This document shows, one piece after another, positions 1 through 7,718 of a DNA stretch of 64,000 nucleotides. This stretch comes from JAICYJ01 sp963797565 (GTDB lineage: Bacteria > Actinomycetota > Thermoleophilia > Gaiellales > JAICJC01), in assembly GCA_963797565.1 (NCBI GenBank), contig CAWCPM010000015.1, positions 310,001 to 374,000 of the forward strand. Direction: 5' to 3'. The position numbers and the translations under genes were made by a program. The notes beneath the pieces were generated by a model that worked only from the letters and a program-made list of their open reading frames with translations, did not search any database and was not told the DNA's origin. Each line of letters starts with the position of its first letter. Position 1 is the first letter of the stretch.

Positions 1-164
1 CGGACCGCGTCGACGAGGCGGCCCGCTCCGGCCTCAACCGCGCCGTCGACGAGGGCGAGCAGGCCGGCGCGTTCAACTCGGTGGAGGCGTTCGTGCTGCA
101 CGCGGCGATCGGGCTGGCTCCGATCGACAAGCTGATCTCCTACGTGCGGCAGTACCTGTCGTAA
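1..164 (+). CDS. 3' end of an unidentified protein (partial)
   Basis: The window opens inside a reading frame that starts before base 1 and ends at a TAA at 162-164. The visible 53 residues are mostly helical-looking and end in LISYVRQYLS, with no motif I recognise. The frame is the only long open one here and has the GC-rich third positions of its neighbours. Its stop lies 9 nt from the stop of the convergent gene at 174. No function can be given from this fragment. Confidence 0.55.
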   Translation, partial: DRVDEAARSGLNRAVDEGEQAGAFNSVEAFVLHAAIGLAPIDKLISYVRQYLS

Positions 165-173
165 ATCAATCAT

Positions 174-494
174 CTAGTCGACGCGGCCGCGCGCCAGCTC
201 CTCGGCCAGCCACATCGAGCCGATCTCCATCGCGCCGGCCTGCAGCACGTTCTCGCGGCTCTCGGGCAGGTCGAGCCGCCTGGCCATCGCCTCGGCCTTG
301 CTGCGATCGTCGAACTCGAGCACCAGCTCGGTCTCGCTGTGGTCGTCGACCACCCGCGACAGCGAGTAGCCGATCACGCCGGCGTCGCGCAGCCTCGGGA
401 TGCGCTGCTCGACCGTCTGGCGCCAGTCGTCGATGTCGGAAACCCGACGGCGGATGGTCAGCCGGTAGGCCGTCGGCCGATGGTTCGCGTCCAT
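174..494 (-). CDS. Small hypothetical protein, 106 aa, divergent from a MarR gene
   Basis: This 106-residue soluble protein has a beta-alpha-beta pattern: a strand near residues 9-15, a helix with DWRQTVEQRIPRL, then GYSLSRV and ETELVLEF strands. It could be a small dimeric ferredoxin-like (ABM-type) fold, but no signature confirms this. The ATG at 494 is chosen because a TATACT hexamer (502-507) ends 7 nt before it, the leaderless layout seen throughout the window. A longer frame upstream would run through the MarR gene and is unlikely. It is transcribed away from the MarR gene, whose promoter is almost back to back with its own, so MarR may control it. Function unknown. Confidence 0.7.
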   Translation of the reverse strand: MDANHRPTAYRLTIRRRVSDIDDWRQTVEQRIPRLRDAGVIGYSLSRVVDDHSETELVLEFDDRSKAEAMARRLDLPESRENVLQAGAMEIGSMWLAEELARGRVD

Positions 495-501
495 GGCCGA
501 G

Positions 502-507
502 AGTATA
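502..507 (-). promoter_or_regulatory. -10 element (TATACT) for the gene ending at 174
   Basis: TATACT on the minus strand, 7 nt before the ATG at 494. Together with the opposed element at 519-524 it makes a compact divergent promoter, a natural site for the neighbouring MarR protein. Leaderless transcript inferred. Confidence 0.5.
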
Positions 508-518
508 TCTGTCCGTGA

Positions 519-524
519 TAGAGT
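519..524 (+). promoter_or_regulatory. -10 element (TAGAGT) for the MarR gene
   Basis: TAGAGT followed by exactly 6 nt and the ATG at 531. No Shine-Dalgarno lies between, so the mRNA probably starts at or next to the start codon. Confidence 0.5.
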
Positions 525-530
525 TTTTGC

Positions 531-986
531 ATGGATTCGCGTCTCCCCCGCACCGCGGGCCTTGCCTCCGATCTGTTGACCGTGGTCGGCCCGCTGCAGC
601 GGCTGCTGCGACGACGGGTGCGCGAGGACTGGCCGCTGGAGCCGCTTCCCACCGCCCAGATCGACCTGCTGCGAGCGGTCGCGTCGCGGCCGGGTCTGAC
701 CGTCGGCGAGGTCGCGTTCGAGCTTCGCATCGCACCGAACACCGCCAGCACGCTGGTCAACCAGCTGGTCGCCGCGGGCCTGGTCGTTCGCAGCCAGGAC
801 GAGGTCGACCGCCGCAGCATCCGGCTGGCCCTGACGGTGGCCGCCGAGGCCCGGATCAGCGCCTGGCACGATCGCCGCCAGGAGCTGCTGCACCAGGCGC
901 TCGACCGGTTGAACGCCGACGAGCGCGCCGCCATCGCGGCCGCCATGCCGGCGCTGCGGCGCCTGCGGGAGACGCTCGACCGGTGA
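531..986 (+). CDS. MarR-family transcriptional regulator
   Basis: The 151-aa length is typical of MarR. A winged helix-turn-helix is visible: the recognition region carries LTVGEVAFELRIAPNTASTL at about residues 63-82, followed by an LVAAGLVVR turn and a wing with DEVDRRSIRLALT (the DxRxxxxxLT signature). It starts 6 nt after a TAGAGT hexamer. Its TGA overlaps the GTG of the ABC ATPase gene by 4 nt, so regulator and exporter are translationally coupled. By family precedent it probably represses its own ABC exporter and releases DNA on binding a small aromatic or drug-like ligand; the ligand is unknown. Confidence 0.9.
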   Translation: MDSRLPRTAGLASDLLTVVGPLQRLLRRRVREDWPLEPLPTAQIDLLRAVASRPGLTVGEVAFELRIAPNTASTLVNQLVAAGLVVRSQDEVDRRSIRLALTVAAEARISAWHDRRQELLHQALDRLNADERAAIAAAMPALRRLRETLDR

Positions 987-1804
987 GCGCGCTCCCGGAT
1001 CCGTCCGCCGAGCCGGCCGTCCGGTTGCGCGACTTGACCGTGCACTTCGGTGACACCACCGCGGTCGAGGACGTCACGCTCGAGGTGGCGGCCGGAGAGA
1101 TGTTCGGCCTCTTGGGGCCAAACGGGGCGGGCAAGACCACGACGTTGCGCGTATTGACAACGCTGCTTCCGGCCGGCTCGGGAACGGCCAAGGTGTTCGG
1201 CATCGCGGTCGGCGAGCAGCCGATGGAGGTGCGGCGGGTGATCGGCTTCGTGCCCCAGCAGCTGTCGGCCGACGCGGCGCTGACCGGCCGCGAGAACGTG
1301 AGCCTGTTCGCCCGGCTCTACGACGTGCCCCGACGGCAGCGCCCCCAGCGGGTGTCCGACGTGCTCGAGGTGATGGGGCTGGCCGATGCCGCCGAGCGGC
1401 TGGTCGCCACCTACTCCGGCGGCATGATCCGCCGCCTGGAGCTTGCTCAGGCGTTGGTCAACCGCCCGCGGCTGCTGATCCTGGACGAGCCGACCATCGG
1501 CCTCGACCCGATCGCCCGCCAGGGCGTATGGGACCGGATCGCCGACCTGCGCGACGAGACCGGGATGACCGTGCTTCTGACCACGCACTACATGGACGAG
1601 GCCGACGCGCTCTGCGACCGGGTGGCGCTGATGCACCAGGCTCGCATCCGCGCCGTCGGCACGCCCGAGCAGCTGAAGCTCGAGCTGGGGCCTGAGGCCA
1701 CGCTCGAAGACGTGTTCCGCCACCACACGGGCGACCAGCTGGAGGCCGGCGGCGACATGCGCAACCTGCGCCAGACGCGGCGGACGGCGAGCCGGCTTGG
1801 CTAG
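983..1804 (+). CDS. ABC exporter ATP-binding protein (daunorubicin-resistance type)
   Basis: This 273-aa nucleotide-binding subunit has Walker A GPNGAGKTT near residue 45, a signature YSGGMIRRLE near 145, Walker B LLILDEPTIGLDP near 165, and a switch histidine in TTHYMDEAD. The YSGGM signature and the DALCDRVALM context match the DrrA/CcmA-like exporter ATPases. GTG at 983 is chosen because it overlaps the MarR stop; frames upstream belong to MarR. The permease gene overlaps its end by 8 nt, giving a marR-ATPase-permease operon. It should energise export of a hydrophobic compound across the cytoplasmic membrane; the substrate cannot be read from sequence. Confidence 0.92.
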   Translation: MSALPDPSAEPAVRLRDLTVHFGDTTAVEDVTLEVAAGEMFGLLGPNGAGKTTTLRVLTTLLPAGSGTAKVFGIAVGEQPMEVRRVIGFVPQQLSADAALTGRENVSLFARLYDVPRRQRPQRVSDVLEVMGLADAAERLVATYSGGMIRRLELAQALVNRPRLLILDEPTIGLDPIARQGVWDRIADLRDETGMTVLLTTHYMDEADALCDRVALMHQARIRAVGTPEQLKLELGPEATLEDVFRHHTGDQLEAGGDMRNLRQTRRTASRLG

Positions 1805-2594
1805 CGTCGCCCACCCGCTGGACGCGCGGTCGCAGCTGCGCAGCAACGGCGCCCACGTCGGTGCGCTGTGCCTGGTCGAGCTGCAGAAGCTGCGGCACGA
1901 CCGCAAGGAGCTGTACACGCGGGCGGTGCAGCCGGCGCTGTGGCTGCTGATCTTCGGCGAGACCTTCTCGCACCTGCATGCGATCCCGACGTCGGTGCCC
2001 TACCTCGACTTCCTGGCGCCGGGCATCCTCGCCCAGTCTGCCCTGTTCGTGTCGATCTTCTACGGAATCCAGATCATCTGGGAGCGCGACGCGGGCGTGC
2101 TGGCAAAGCTGATGGCCACTCCCACGCCGCGATCGGCGCTGGTCGCCGGCAAGGCGTTCGCGGCCGGCATGCGGGCGCTGATCCAGGGGCTGGTGGTGCT
2201 GGTGCTGGCCGCGCTGCTGGGCGTGGCGTTCACGGTGAACCCGCTGCGGCTGGCGGGCGTCGTGGTCGTCGTCCTGCTGGCGGCGGCCTTCTTCTCGACG
2301 CTCTCGATCGTGCTGGCCGGGATCGTGCTGTCGCGAGAGCGGCTGATGGGGATCGGGCAGGCGATCACGATGCCGCTGTTCTTCGCCTCAAACGCGCTCT
2401 ACCCGGTGGCGCTGATGCCGCGCTGGGTGCAGGCGATCGCGGTGGTGAACCCGCTCAGCTACGAGGTGAATGCGCTGCGCGGGCTGCTGCTGGGCACGCC
2501 GGCGGCGCTCGGCACCGACATCGGCGTGCTGGCGTTCTCGGCGACGGTCGGCATCACGACGGCAGCGCGGCTGCTGCCGCGGCTGACGCGTTAG
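1797..2594 (+). CDS. ABC-2 type permease
   Basis: This 265-aa membrane protein has about six hydrophobic segments and the ABC-2 transporter layout: a cytoplasmic N-terminus, first segments near residues 50-110, an RERLMGIGQAI cytoplasmic loop and a conserved LSYEVNALRGLLLG stretch near the C-terminus. It overlaps the ATPase gene by 8 nt and so is its membrane partner. As a half-size permease it should homodimerise and pair with two ATPase subunits to form an efflux pump. It is the last gene of the MarR-controlled operon. Confidence 0.9.
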   Translation: MASVAHPLDARSQLRSNGAHVGALCLVELQKLRHDRKELYTRAVQPALWLLIFGETFSHLHAIPTSVPYLDFLAPGILAQSALFVSIFYGIQIIWERDAGVLAKLMATPTPRSALVAGKAFAAGMRALIQGLVVLVLAALLGVAFTVNPLRLAGVVVVVLLAAAFFSTLSIVLAGIVLSRERLMGIGQAITMPLFFASNALYPVALMPRWVQAIAVVNPLSYEVNALRGLLLGTPAALGTDIGVLAFSATVGITTAARLLPRLTR

Positions 2595-2642
2595 CGGTCC
2601 ACAGCTGCGACCGTGCGCGGCCGTCTGTGCGATCCTCGAGGC

Positions 2643-3834
2643 ATGCGTCGCACCGCGGTCCTGATCTACCTCGCAATCTTCATCGGCGAGGTGGTGTGGA
2701 CGTCGCTGGTGCCGCTGGTGCCGACCTACAGCGACCGGTTTGACCTGTCAAAGCTGGAGGCCGGGGTGCTGCTGGCGGCGGCCAGCCTCACGATCCTGCT
2801 GGCGTCGATCCCGGCGACGATGCTGAGCGACCGCTACGGCGCGCGGGCGGTGACGCTGGTGGCCGTGGGCGGGATGGCGGTGGCCGACGTGGGCCAGGCG
2901 CTGGCCGATCGCTACTGGCTGCTGCTGGTGGCGCGCGCGTTGTTCGGGATCGCGTTCGGGGCGCTGTGGGTGGCCGGGATCGCGTGGCTGGCCGAGGCGG
3001 CGGGGGCGCTGCAGGCGCGGGCGCTCTCGTTCACGATCACGACGGCCGGCCTGGCCGGGATCGTGGGGCCGGCCTTCGCAGGCGTGCTGGTGCAGCGCTT
3101 CGGGCTGGCGGCGCCGTTCCTGAGCTGCGCGATCGCAACGGCGGCGGTGGTGTCGATGATGGCGCTGTCGGAGTCGGACGCCGGACAGCGCTTGGACGGC
3201 GTGCCGCCGCTGCTGCAGACCATGCGGGCTGCAGATGGGCAGCCGGCTGATCCTGTCCAGCCTGCTGCTGATGACGCTGGGCGGGTTCGTGGGCGGCGCC
3301 ACCAACCTGCTGGCGCCGCTGCAGCTGCACCAGAACGGACTCAGCAGCGCCGCGATCGGGATCGCGTTCTCGGCGGCTGCGGTGGCGTTCATCGCGTCGA
3401 GCGGGGTGGTGGCTCGGTTCGGGGAGCGGGCGGCGAGGGTGGAGGTGGGGGTGATCGCCACGGTGCTGATGTCGGCGACGCTGTTGATCGTGGTGGTCAG
3501 CACGACGACGCCGGCGGTGGTCAGCTTCCTGCTGCTGCGGGGGCCGATCGCGGCGGTGATGTTCACGATCACGTTCCCGCTGGGCGTGGTCGGCGCGCGC
3601 GCGGCGGGGGTCAGCCTGAGCGCGGTGGCGGCGCTGCTGAACATGGTCTGGGCGGGGTCAGCGCTGGTCGGCCCGATCCTGGCGGGGGCGATCACGGAGG
3701 TCGCGTCGCCCGAGGCCAGCTACCTGGTGGTGATCGTGATGGCGCTGGCCGGCAGCGCCTGGATGGCGACGGCCGGACGCGCTCCGCGCGTGGCGCGGGA
3801 GCCGGACTGCTCGCGCACGGTCACCGGGCGCTAG
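2643..3834 (+). CDS. MFS transporter, interrupted by a +1 frameshift
   Basis: Two halves of one 12-helix MFS transporter lie in adjacent frames. Residues 1-200 run from ATG 2643 with DRYGARAVTLV as the loop 2-3 motif; the C-terminal half continues from about 3235 to the TAG at 3834. The frames join cleanly if one G is removed from the GGG at 3237-3239, giving an intact protein of about 396 aa. One extra base at a G run is the pattern of ten other breaks in this window, so sequence error is more likely than decay. It is a close paralogue of the MFS genes at 4035 and 38228, sharing the SLVPLVPTY start of helix 1. Substrate unknown, probably export. Confidence 0.8.
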
Positions 3835-3840
3835 GCGGGT

Positions 3841-3846
3841 TAGAAT
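3841..3846 (+). promoter_or_regulatory. Possible -10 element (TAGAAT) for tRNA-Thr
   Basis: TAGAAT lies about 37 nt before the mature tRNA, just after the stop of the MFS gene. The 17-nt-upstream hexamer CGGTCA is a poor -35. A GC hairpin (3857-3875) falls in the predicted leader. Confidence 0.35.
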
Positions 3847-3856
3847 CCGGCGCGGA

Positions 3857-3875
3857 GCGGCCGCCCGGCGGCCGC
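3857..3875 (+). other. GC-rich perfect hairpin before tRNA-Thr
   Basis: An 8-bp perfect inverted repeat, GCGGCCGC on both arms with a 3-nt CCG loop. It could be part of the tRNA precursor leader or a weak terminator of the preceding gene; it has no T tract. Confidence 0.4.
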
Positions 3876-3882
3876 ACCGGTT

Positions 3883-3955
3883 GCCGACGTAGCTCAGCTG
3901 GTAGAGCACATCACTCGTAATGATGGGGTCGGGAGTTCGAGTCTCCCCGTCGGCT
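3883..3955 (+). tRNA. tRNA-Thr (anticodon CGT)
   Basis: The cloverleaf is complete. The acceptor is GCCGACG (3883-3889) with CGTCGGC (3948-3954); the D stem is GCTC/GAGC; the anticodon stem is CATCA/TGATG with loop CTCGTAA and anticodon CGT at 3916-3918; the T stem is GGGAG/CTCCC around TTCGAGT. The discriminator is T. The 3' CCA is not encoded. It reads ACG codons, which are frequent in this GC-rich genome. Confidence 0.96.
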
Positions 3956-4022
3956 CTCGACAGACCTCCCGCGAGAAGACGTACCTGTGGCGGTTCCCGG
4001 CGCCGCCGGCCCGTCCGGTGGA

Positions 4023-4028
4023 TAGCGT
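4023..4028 (+). promoter_or_regulatory. -10 element (TAGCGT) for the second MFS gene
   Basis: TAGCGT followed by 6 nt and ATG 4035. The spacing favours the ATG over the in-frame GTG at 4029. Confidence 0.45.
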
Positions 4029-4034
4029 GTGAGC

Positions 4035-5217
4035 ATGCAGCCCTATCGCCGCATCACCATCGCCGTCGGCGTCTCGATGTTCGTCGACGCCTCGCTGTAC
4101 CTGGCGGTGCTGCCGCTGCTGCCCCGCTACGCCGACCAGTTCAACCTGAACACCTTCCAGGCCGGCCTGGTGCTGGCCGCCTACCCGGTCTCCGTGCCGT
4201 TCGTCTCGCTCGGCTGCATCGTGCTCGTGCCCCGCATCGGCGCGCGCCGCATCTCGCTCTGCCTCCGCGCTGCTGATGACCATCGCCACGGTCATCTTCG
4301 CCTGGGCGCCGAACGTCGAGATCCTGATCCTGGCCAGGTTCGTCCAGGGCTTCGCCAGCGGCTCGATCTGGACCGCCTCCATGTCCTGGGTCACCGACAA
4401 CGCGCCCGCCGGCCACCGCGGCCGCGAGTCCGGCATCGTCATGGGCCTGCTCTCGGCCGGGTCGATCGCCGGCCCCGGCATCGGCGCCCTCGCCGCCACC
4501 GCCGGTTCCGGCCTCGCATTCGGGCTGGTCGCCGCCGTCAGCTTCGTGGGCGTGGTGCTGGCCGTACTCGCCCCGACGGGCCGGGCGGTCGCCGCTGGCG
4601 AGTCCCGCCTGTGGGCGTCGATCGCGCGCGGCGCGCGACAGCCGGCCACGATTGCGGCGATGGCCATGAGCCTGATCGACCTCTGCGCCTTTGGTGCCGT
4701 CGATCTGCTGGTGCCGCTTGGTCTCGGCAGGAGCGGGACATCGATCGACGTGATCGCGATCTGCTTCGCCGCCGGCGCCGTGCTTGGCGCCGCGGTCGGT
4801 CCCATCGCCGGCCGCGTGGTCGATCGCATCGGCCCCGCGCCCGTGGGACTGGTGGTCGGTATCGGCGTGATGGTGATCCCCGTCGTGCTGGCCTTCGGGC
4901 CGTCCGACGGCGTCCAGCTGGCGCTGCTGGTCGCCGCCGGCCCGCTGTTCGCGGTGATCGGCGCCGCGATGTTCCCGCTTTCCTCACTCGGCGCCGACGC
5001 CGCCCGCGTGTCACACGTGACCGTGATGGGCCTGCTCGGCGTCGTCTGGGCGGCCGGCTTCGCCGTCGTGCCGCTGGTGCTCGGCGCGGTGGCCTCGACC
5101 ACCTCCACCGCGACCGCGTTCACGCTGGCGTCGTTGCTCTGCCTGCCGGCCCTGGTGCTGCTGGTGACCAGCGTGCGCCGGCTGGGCGCCGCCCCGGCCG
5201 TCGCGCCCGCCGCCTGA
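4035..5217 (+). CDS. MFS transporter, interrupted by a +1 frameshift
   Basis: A 12-helix MFS transporter of about 394 aa is split over two frames. The N-terminal part runs from ATG 4035 to about 4262; the rest runs to the TGA at 5217. Removing one C near 4262-4266 restores one continuous protein through ISL-SALLMTIA into the next helix. The start is set by a TAGCGT hexamer 6 nt upstream. The order MFS-tRNA-MFS, the similar length and the shared first-helix pattern make this a diverged duplicate of the gene at 2643. It ends 9 nt from the stop of the convergent PRC-barrel gene. Substrate unknown. Confidence 0.8.
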
Positions 5218-5226
5218 ATCAACCAT

Positions 5227-5586
5227 CTAGCCCGTCGCCACCCACACGACCAGGATCGTGGCCTCGCCGTCGTGGCCGTCCATGCCGTAGTGGTGGAACA
5301 GCTGCTCCTCCTCGCTCGGCGACAGGCTCTCGTCGGCGCTGATGTTGGGCGCGTTGTTGACCTTGTCGGCCGAGAAGGCAACGCGGATCTTCTCGCCCTC
5401 GAGCTCGGCGCCCTCGACCGGCACGAAGTGCAGCTTGGTGCCGAAGCGGCCGCCGCTGACCAGCAGGAACACCGCCTCGCCCGTCCGCTCGTCGGCGTAG
5501 AGATCCTCGGCGCGACCCACGTGATCGCCGTTGACGTCGATCACCTCGCGCTCGCGCATGATGTGCAGATCGGCTGTTCCGGGCAT
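5227..5586 (-). CDS. PRC-barrel domain protein
   Basis: This 119-aa soluble protein opens with a PRC-barrel: REREVIDVNGDHVGRAEDLY at about residues 11-30, then the hydrophobic strand AVFLLVSGG and a KLHFVPV strand. Its acidic tail, SPSEEEQLFHHYG, is typical of the short actinobacterial PRC-barrel proteins. PRC-barrels usually act as small adaptor or RNA/protein-binding folds; the role here is unknown. Unlike most genes in the window it has a strong Shine-Dalgarno (GAGGAGG, complement of 5592-5598) before the ATG at 5586, so it is translated from a leadered mRNA. Confidence 0.85.
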   Translation of the reverse strand: MPGTADLHIMREREVIDVNGDHVGRAEDLYADERTGEAVFLLVSGGRFGTKLHFVPVEGAELEGEKIRVAFSADKVNNAPNISADESLSPSEEEQLFHHYGMDGHDGEATILVVWVATG

Positions 5587-5652
5587 GTCAAACCTCCTCG
5601 TGAGCTGACGCTGGCGCCAGCCTAGAGCAATCGTCCCGCTCTGCGAGACTGC

Positions 5653-6372
5653 GTGGCCGTGAACGAGGCCGCGATCAGCATCCGCGATCTGGTGGTCGAC
5701 CGCGGCGGGCACCGTGTGCTCGACGGTGTGTCGGTGGAGGTGGCGGCCGGCAGCATCACCGGGCTGCTGGGGCCCAGCGGATGCGGCAAGTCCACGCTGA
5801 TGCGCTCGATCGTTGGCGTGCAGGTCGTCGCCTCCGGCCAGGTCGACGTGCTGGGCCTGCCGGCCGGGTCGCGCGACCTGCGTTCTGAGGTCGGCTACGT
5901 CACCCAGGCGCCCTCGGTCTACCTCGACCTGACCGCCCGCCAGAACCTCGACTATTTCGCGCGCGTGCTCGACACACCCGACCAGCGCGTGGCCGAGGCG
6001 ATCGAGTCGGTCGACCTGGCCGCCAGCGCCGACCGCCCGGTCGGCAGCCTCTCCGGCGGACAGCGGGCGCGTGTGTCGCTGGCCACCGCGCTGCTCAGCC
6101 GGCCGCGGCTGCTGGTGCTGGACGAGCCCACGGTCGGGCTCGACCCGGTGTTGCGCGGAGAGCTGTGGGCCGGCTTCCGCGACCTCGCCGACGGCGGCAC
6201 CACGCTGCTCGTGAGCAGCCACGTGATGGACGAGGCCGACCGCTGCGACGACATCGTGCTGATGCGCGACGGCGCCATCCTGGCGGCCAAGCCGCGCGAG
6301 CAGCTGCTGGCCGAGACCGGCGCCGACGGCGTCGAGCAGGCCTTCCTGCGTCTGGTGAGTGCGGGCTCGTGA
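5653..6372 (+). CDS. ABC transporter ATP-binding protein
   Basis: This 239-aa ABC ATPase has Walker A GPSGCGKST near residue 45, Q-loop YVTQAP, signature LSGGQRARVS near 137, Walker B LLVLDEPTVGLDP near 155 and an H-loop SSHVMDEAD. It is shorter than the ATPase at 983 and lacks the C-terminal extension. The GTG at 5653 is the first in-frame start; a second GTG lies two codons downstream. Its TGA overlaps the GTG of the permease gene by 4 nt. The pair forms a simple two-gene exporter, NodI/CcmA-like; substrate unknown. Confidence 0.9.
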   Translation: MAVNEAAISIRDLVVDRGGHRVLDGVSVEVAAGSITGLLGPSGCGKSTLMRSIVGVQVVASGQVDVLGLPAGSRDLRSEVGYVTQAPSVYLDLTARQNLDYFARVLDTPDQRVAEAIESVDLAASADRPVGSLSGGQRARVSLATALLSRPRLLVLDEPTVGLDPVLRGELWAGFRDLADGGTTLLVSSHVMDEADRCDDIVLMRDGAILAAKPREQLLAETGADGVEQAFLRLVSAGS

Positions 6373-7106
6373 GCCCGCGGGTGGTGCTGGCCACCGCTCG
6401 GCGGGTGCTGCTGCAGCTGCGCGGGGATCCGCGCACGCTTGCGCTGTTGCTGCTGGTGCCGTGCGTGCTGGAGGCGCTGATCAAGTGGGTGTTCGAGGGC
6501 ACGCCGGAGGTGTTCCAGCGCGTGGGCGTGCCGCTCGTCGGCATCTTCCCGCTGATCTCGATGTTCCTGGTCACGTCGATCGCGATGCTGCGTGAGCGCA
6601 CCACCGGCACGCTCGAGCGGCTGATGACCATGCCGCTGGCGAAACTCGACCTGCTGGCCGGCTACGGCCTTGCGTTCGCGGCGATGGCCACCCTGCAGGC
6701 CGTGCTCGTGTCCTTCGTCGCCGTCGGCCTGCTCGGCCTCGAGGTGGCCGGGTCGACACCCCTGGTGGTCGTGTTCGCCGTGCTGAACGCGCTGCTGGGC
6801 ATGGCCCTGGGCCTGTTCCTTTCGGCCTTTGCGCGCACCGAGTTCCAGGCGGTGCAGTTCATGCCGGCGTTTCTGCTGCCGCAGATCCTGCTGTGCGGAC
6901 TGCTGGTGCCGCGCGACCAGATGGCGCGGCCGCTGGAGCTGATCTCCTATCTGCTGCCGATGACCTACGCCTACGACGCGCTGTCGCGGGTGGCGGCCTC
7001 GTCCACCGTCAGCGCTGAGGTGTGGCGAGACGCCGTGATCCTGGTCGGCGCGACGGCGCTATCGCTTGCGCTGGGCGCCGCCACCCTGCGGCGCCGAACG
7101 CCCTGA
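6369..7106 (+). CDS. ABC-2 type permease
   Basis: This 245-aa membrane protein has six predicted helices and the ABC-2 features RERTTGTLERLMTMPL after the second helix and PMTYAYDALSRV before the last. It starts at the GTG overlapping the ATPase stop (GTGA), showing translational coupling. A conserved loop, CGLLVPRDQM, sits between the fourth and fifth helices, as in drug- and carbohydrate-export permeases. It should dimerise and work with the ATPase at 5653. The preceding ATPase reading frame cannot extend into it. Confidence 0.9.
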   Translation: MSPRVVLATARRVLLQLRGDPRTLALLLLVPCVLEALIKWVFEGTPEVFQRVGVPLVGIFPLISMFLVTSIAMLRERTTGTLERLMTMPLAKLDLLAGYGLAFAAMATLQAVLVSFVAVGLLGLEVAGSTPLVVVFAVLNALLGMALGLFLSAFARTEFQAVQFMPAFLLPQILLCGLLVPRDQMARPLELISYLLPMTYAYDALSRVAASSTVSAEVWRDAVILVGATALSLALGAATLRRRTP

Positions 7107-7117
7107 CTGGATGGTTC

Positions 7118-7717
7118 TCACCCGTCGATCGGGATGTGCCCTGGCTGCGCCGCCACCCGTGCCAGCCAGGCCTGCACCGCCGGGAACCGGCCCAGCTCGA
7201 ACCCGCCCTCCTCGGCCACGTGCGTGTAGCCGTAGAGCGCGATGTCGGCCACCGTGTAGCGCTCGCCGACCAGGAACGCGTGCTCCGCCAGGTGCCGCTC
7301 CATCGCCGCCAGCGTGCGGTACCCCGCCTCCTGCTTGGCCGGCAGCTCCGCCGCCCAGCGCTCGGGCGTGCCGGACACGGCCAGCCAGAACCGCGCCACC
7401 GCGATGTTCGGCTCCAGGTCGTACTGCTCGAAGAACAGCCACTGCAGCACCTGCGCCCGCTCGTAGCGGTCGTCCGGCAGGAACGGCGTGCCCTCGGCCA
7501 GGAAGCAGATGATCGCACCCGACTCGCCCAGCGCCCGGCCGTCGTCGAGCACCAGCGTCGGCACCCGCAGCGCCGGGTTCAGCCCGCCCAGCACGTCCGG
7601 GCGGTCGGAGCGGTCGAGCACGTCCATCTCCACCAGCTCCAGCGGCAGGCCCAGCTGCGCCGCCAGCAGCCGCACCTTGTAGCAGTTACCCGAGACCGCG
7701 CTGTTGTACAGCCTCAC
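7118..7717 (-). CDS. Glutathione S-transferase family protein
   Basis: This 199-aa protein has the GST layout: an N-terminal thioredoxin-like domain with AVSGNCYKVRLLAAQLGL, the cis-proline motif RVPTLVLDDG and the ESGAIICFLA signature near residue 65, then an all-helical domain ending GRFPAVQAWLARV. The usual cofactor-binding serine or cysteine may be S8 or C11. Actinobacteria mostly lack glutathione, so the thiol partner may be another compound. It follows the ATP-grasp gene with one intervening base and a GTG start, so the two are co-transcribed. Confidence 0.9.
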   Translation of the reverse strand: MRLYNSAVSGNCYKVRLLAAQLGLPLELVEMDVLDRSDRPDVLGGLNPALRVPTLVLDDGRALGESGAIICFLAEGTPFLPDDRYERAQVLQWLFFEQYDLEPNIAVARFWLAVSGTPERWAAELPAKQEAGYRTLAAMERHLAEHAFLVGERYTVADIALYGYTHVAEEGGFELGRFPAVQAWLARVAAQPGHIPIDG

Positions 7718-7718
7718 G

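Noticed and set aside
165..176. Shared ATCAAYCATCTAG string at two convergent gene ends (165-176 and 5218-5229), and once inside the gene at 29197
   Set aside because: Only about 12 bp, partly made of stop codons, with no symmetry; may be chance.
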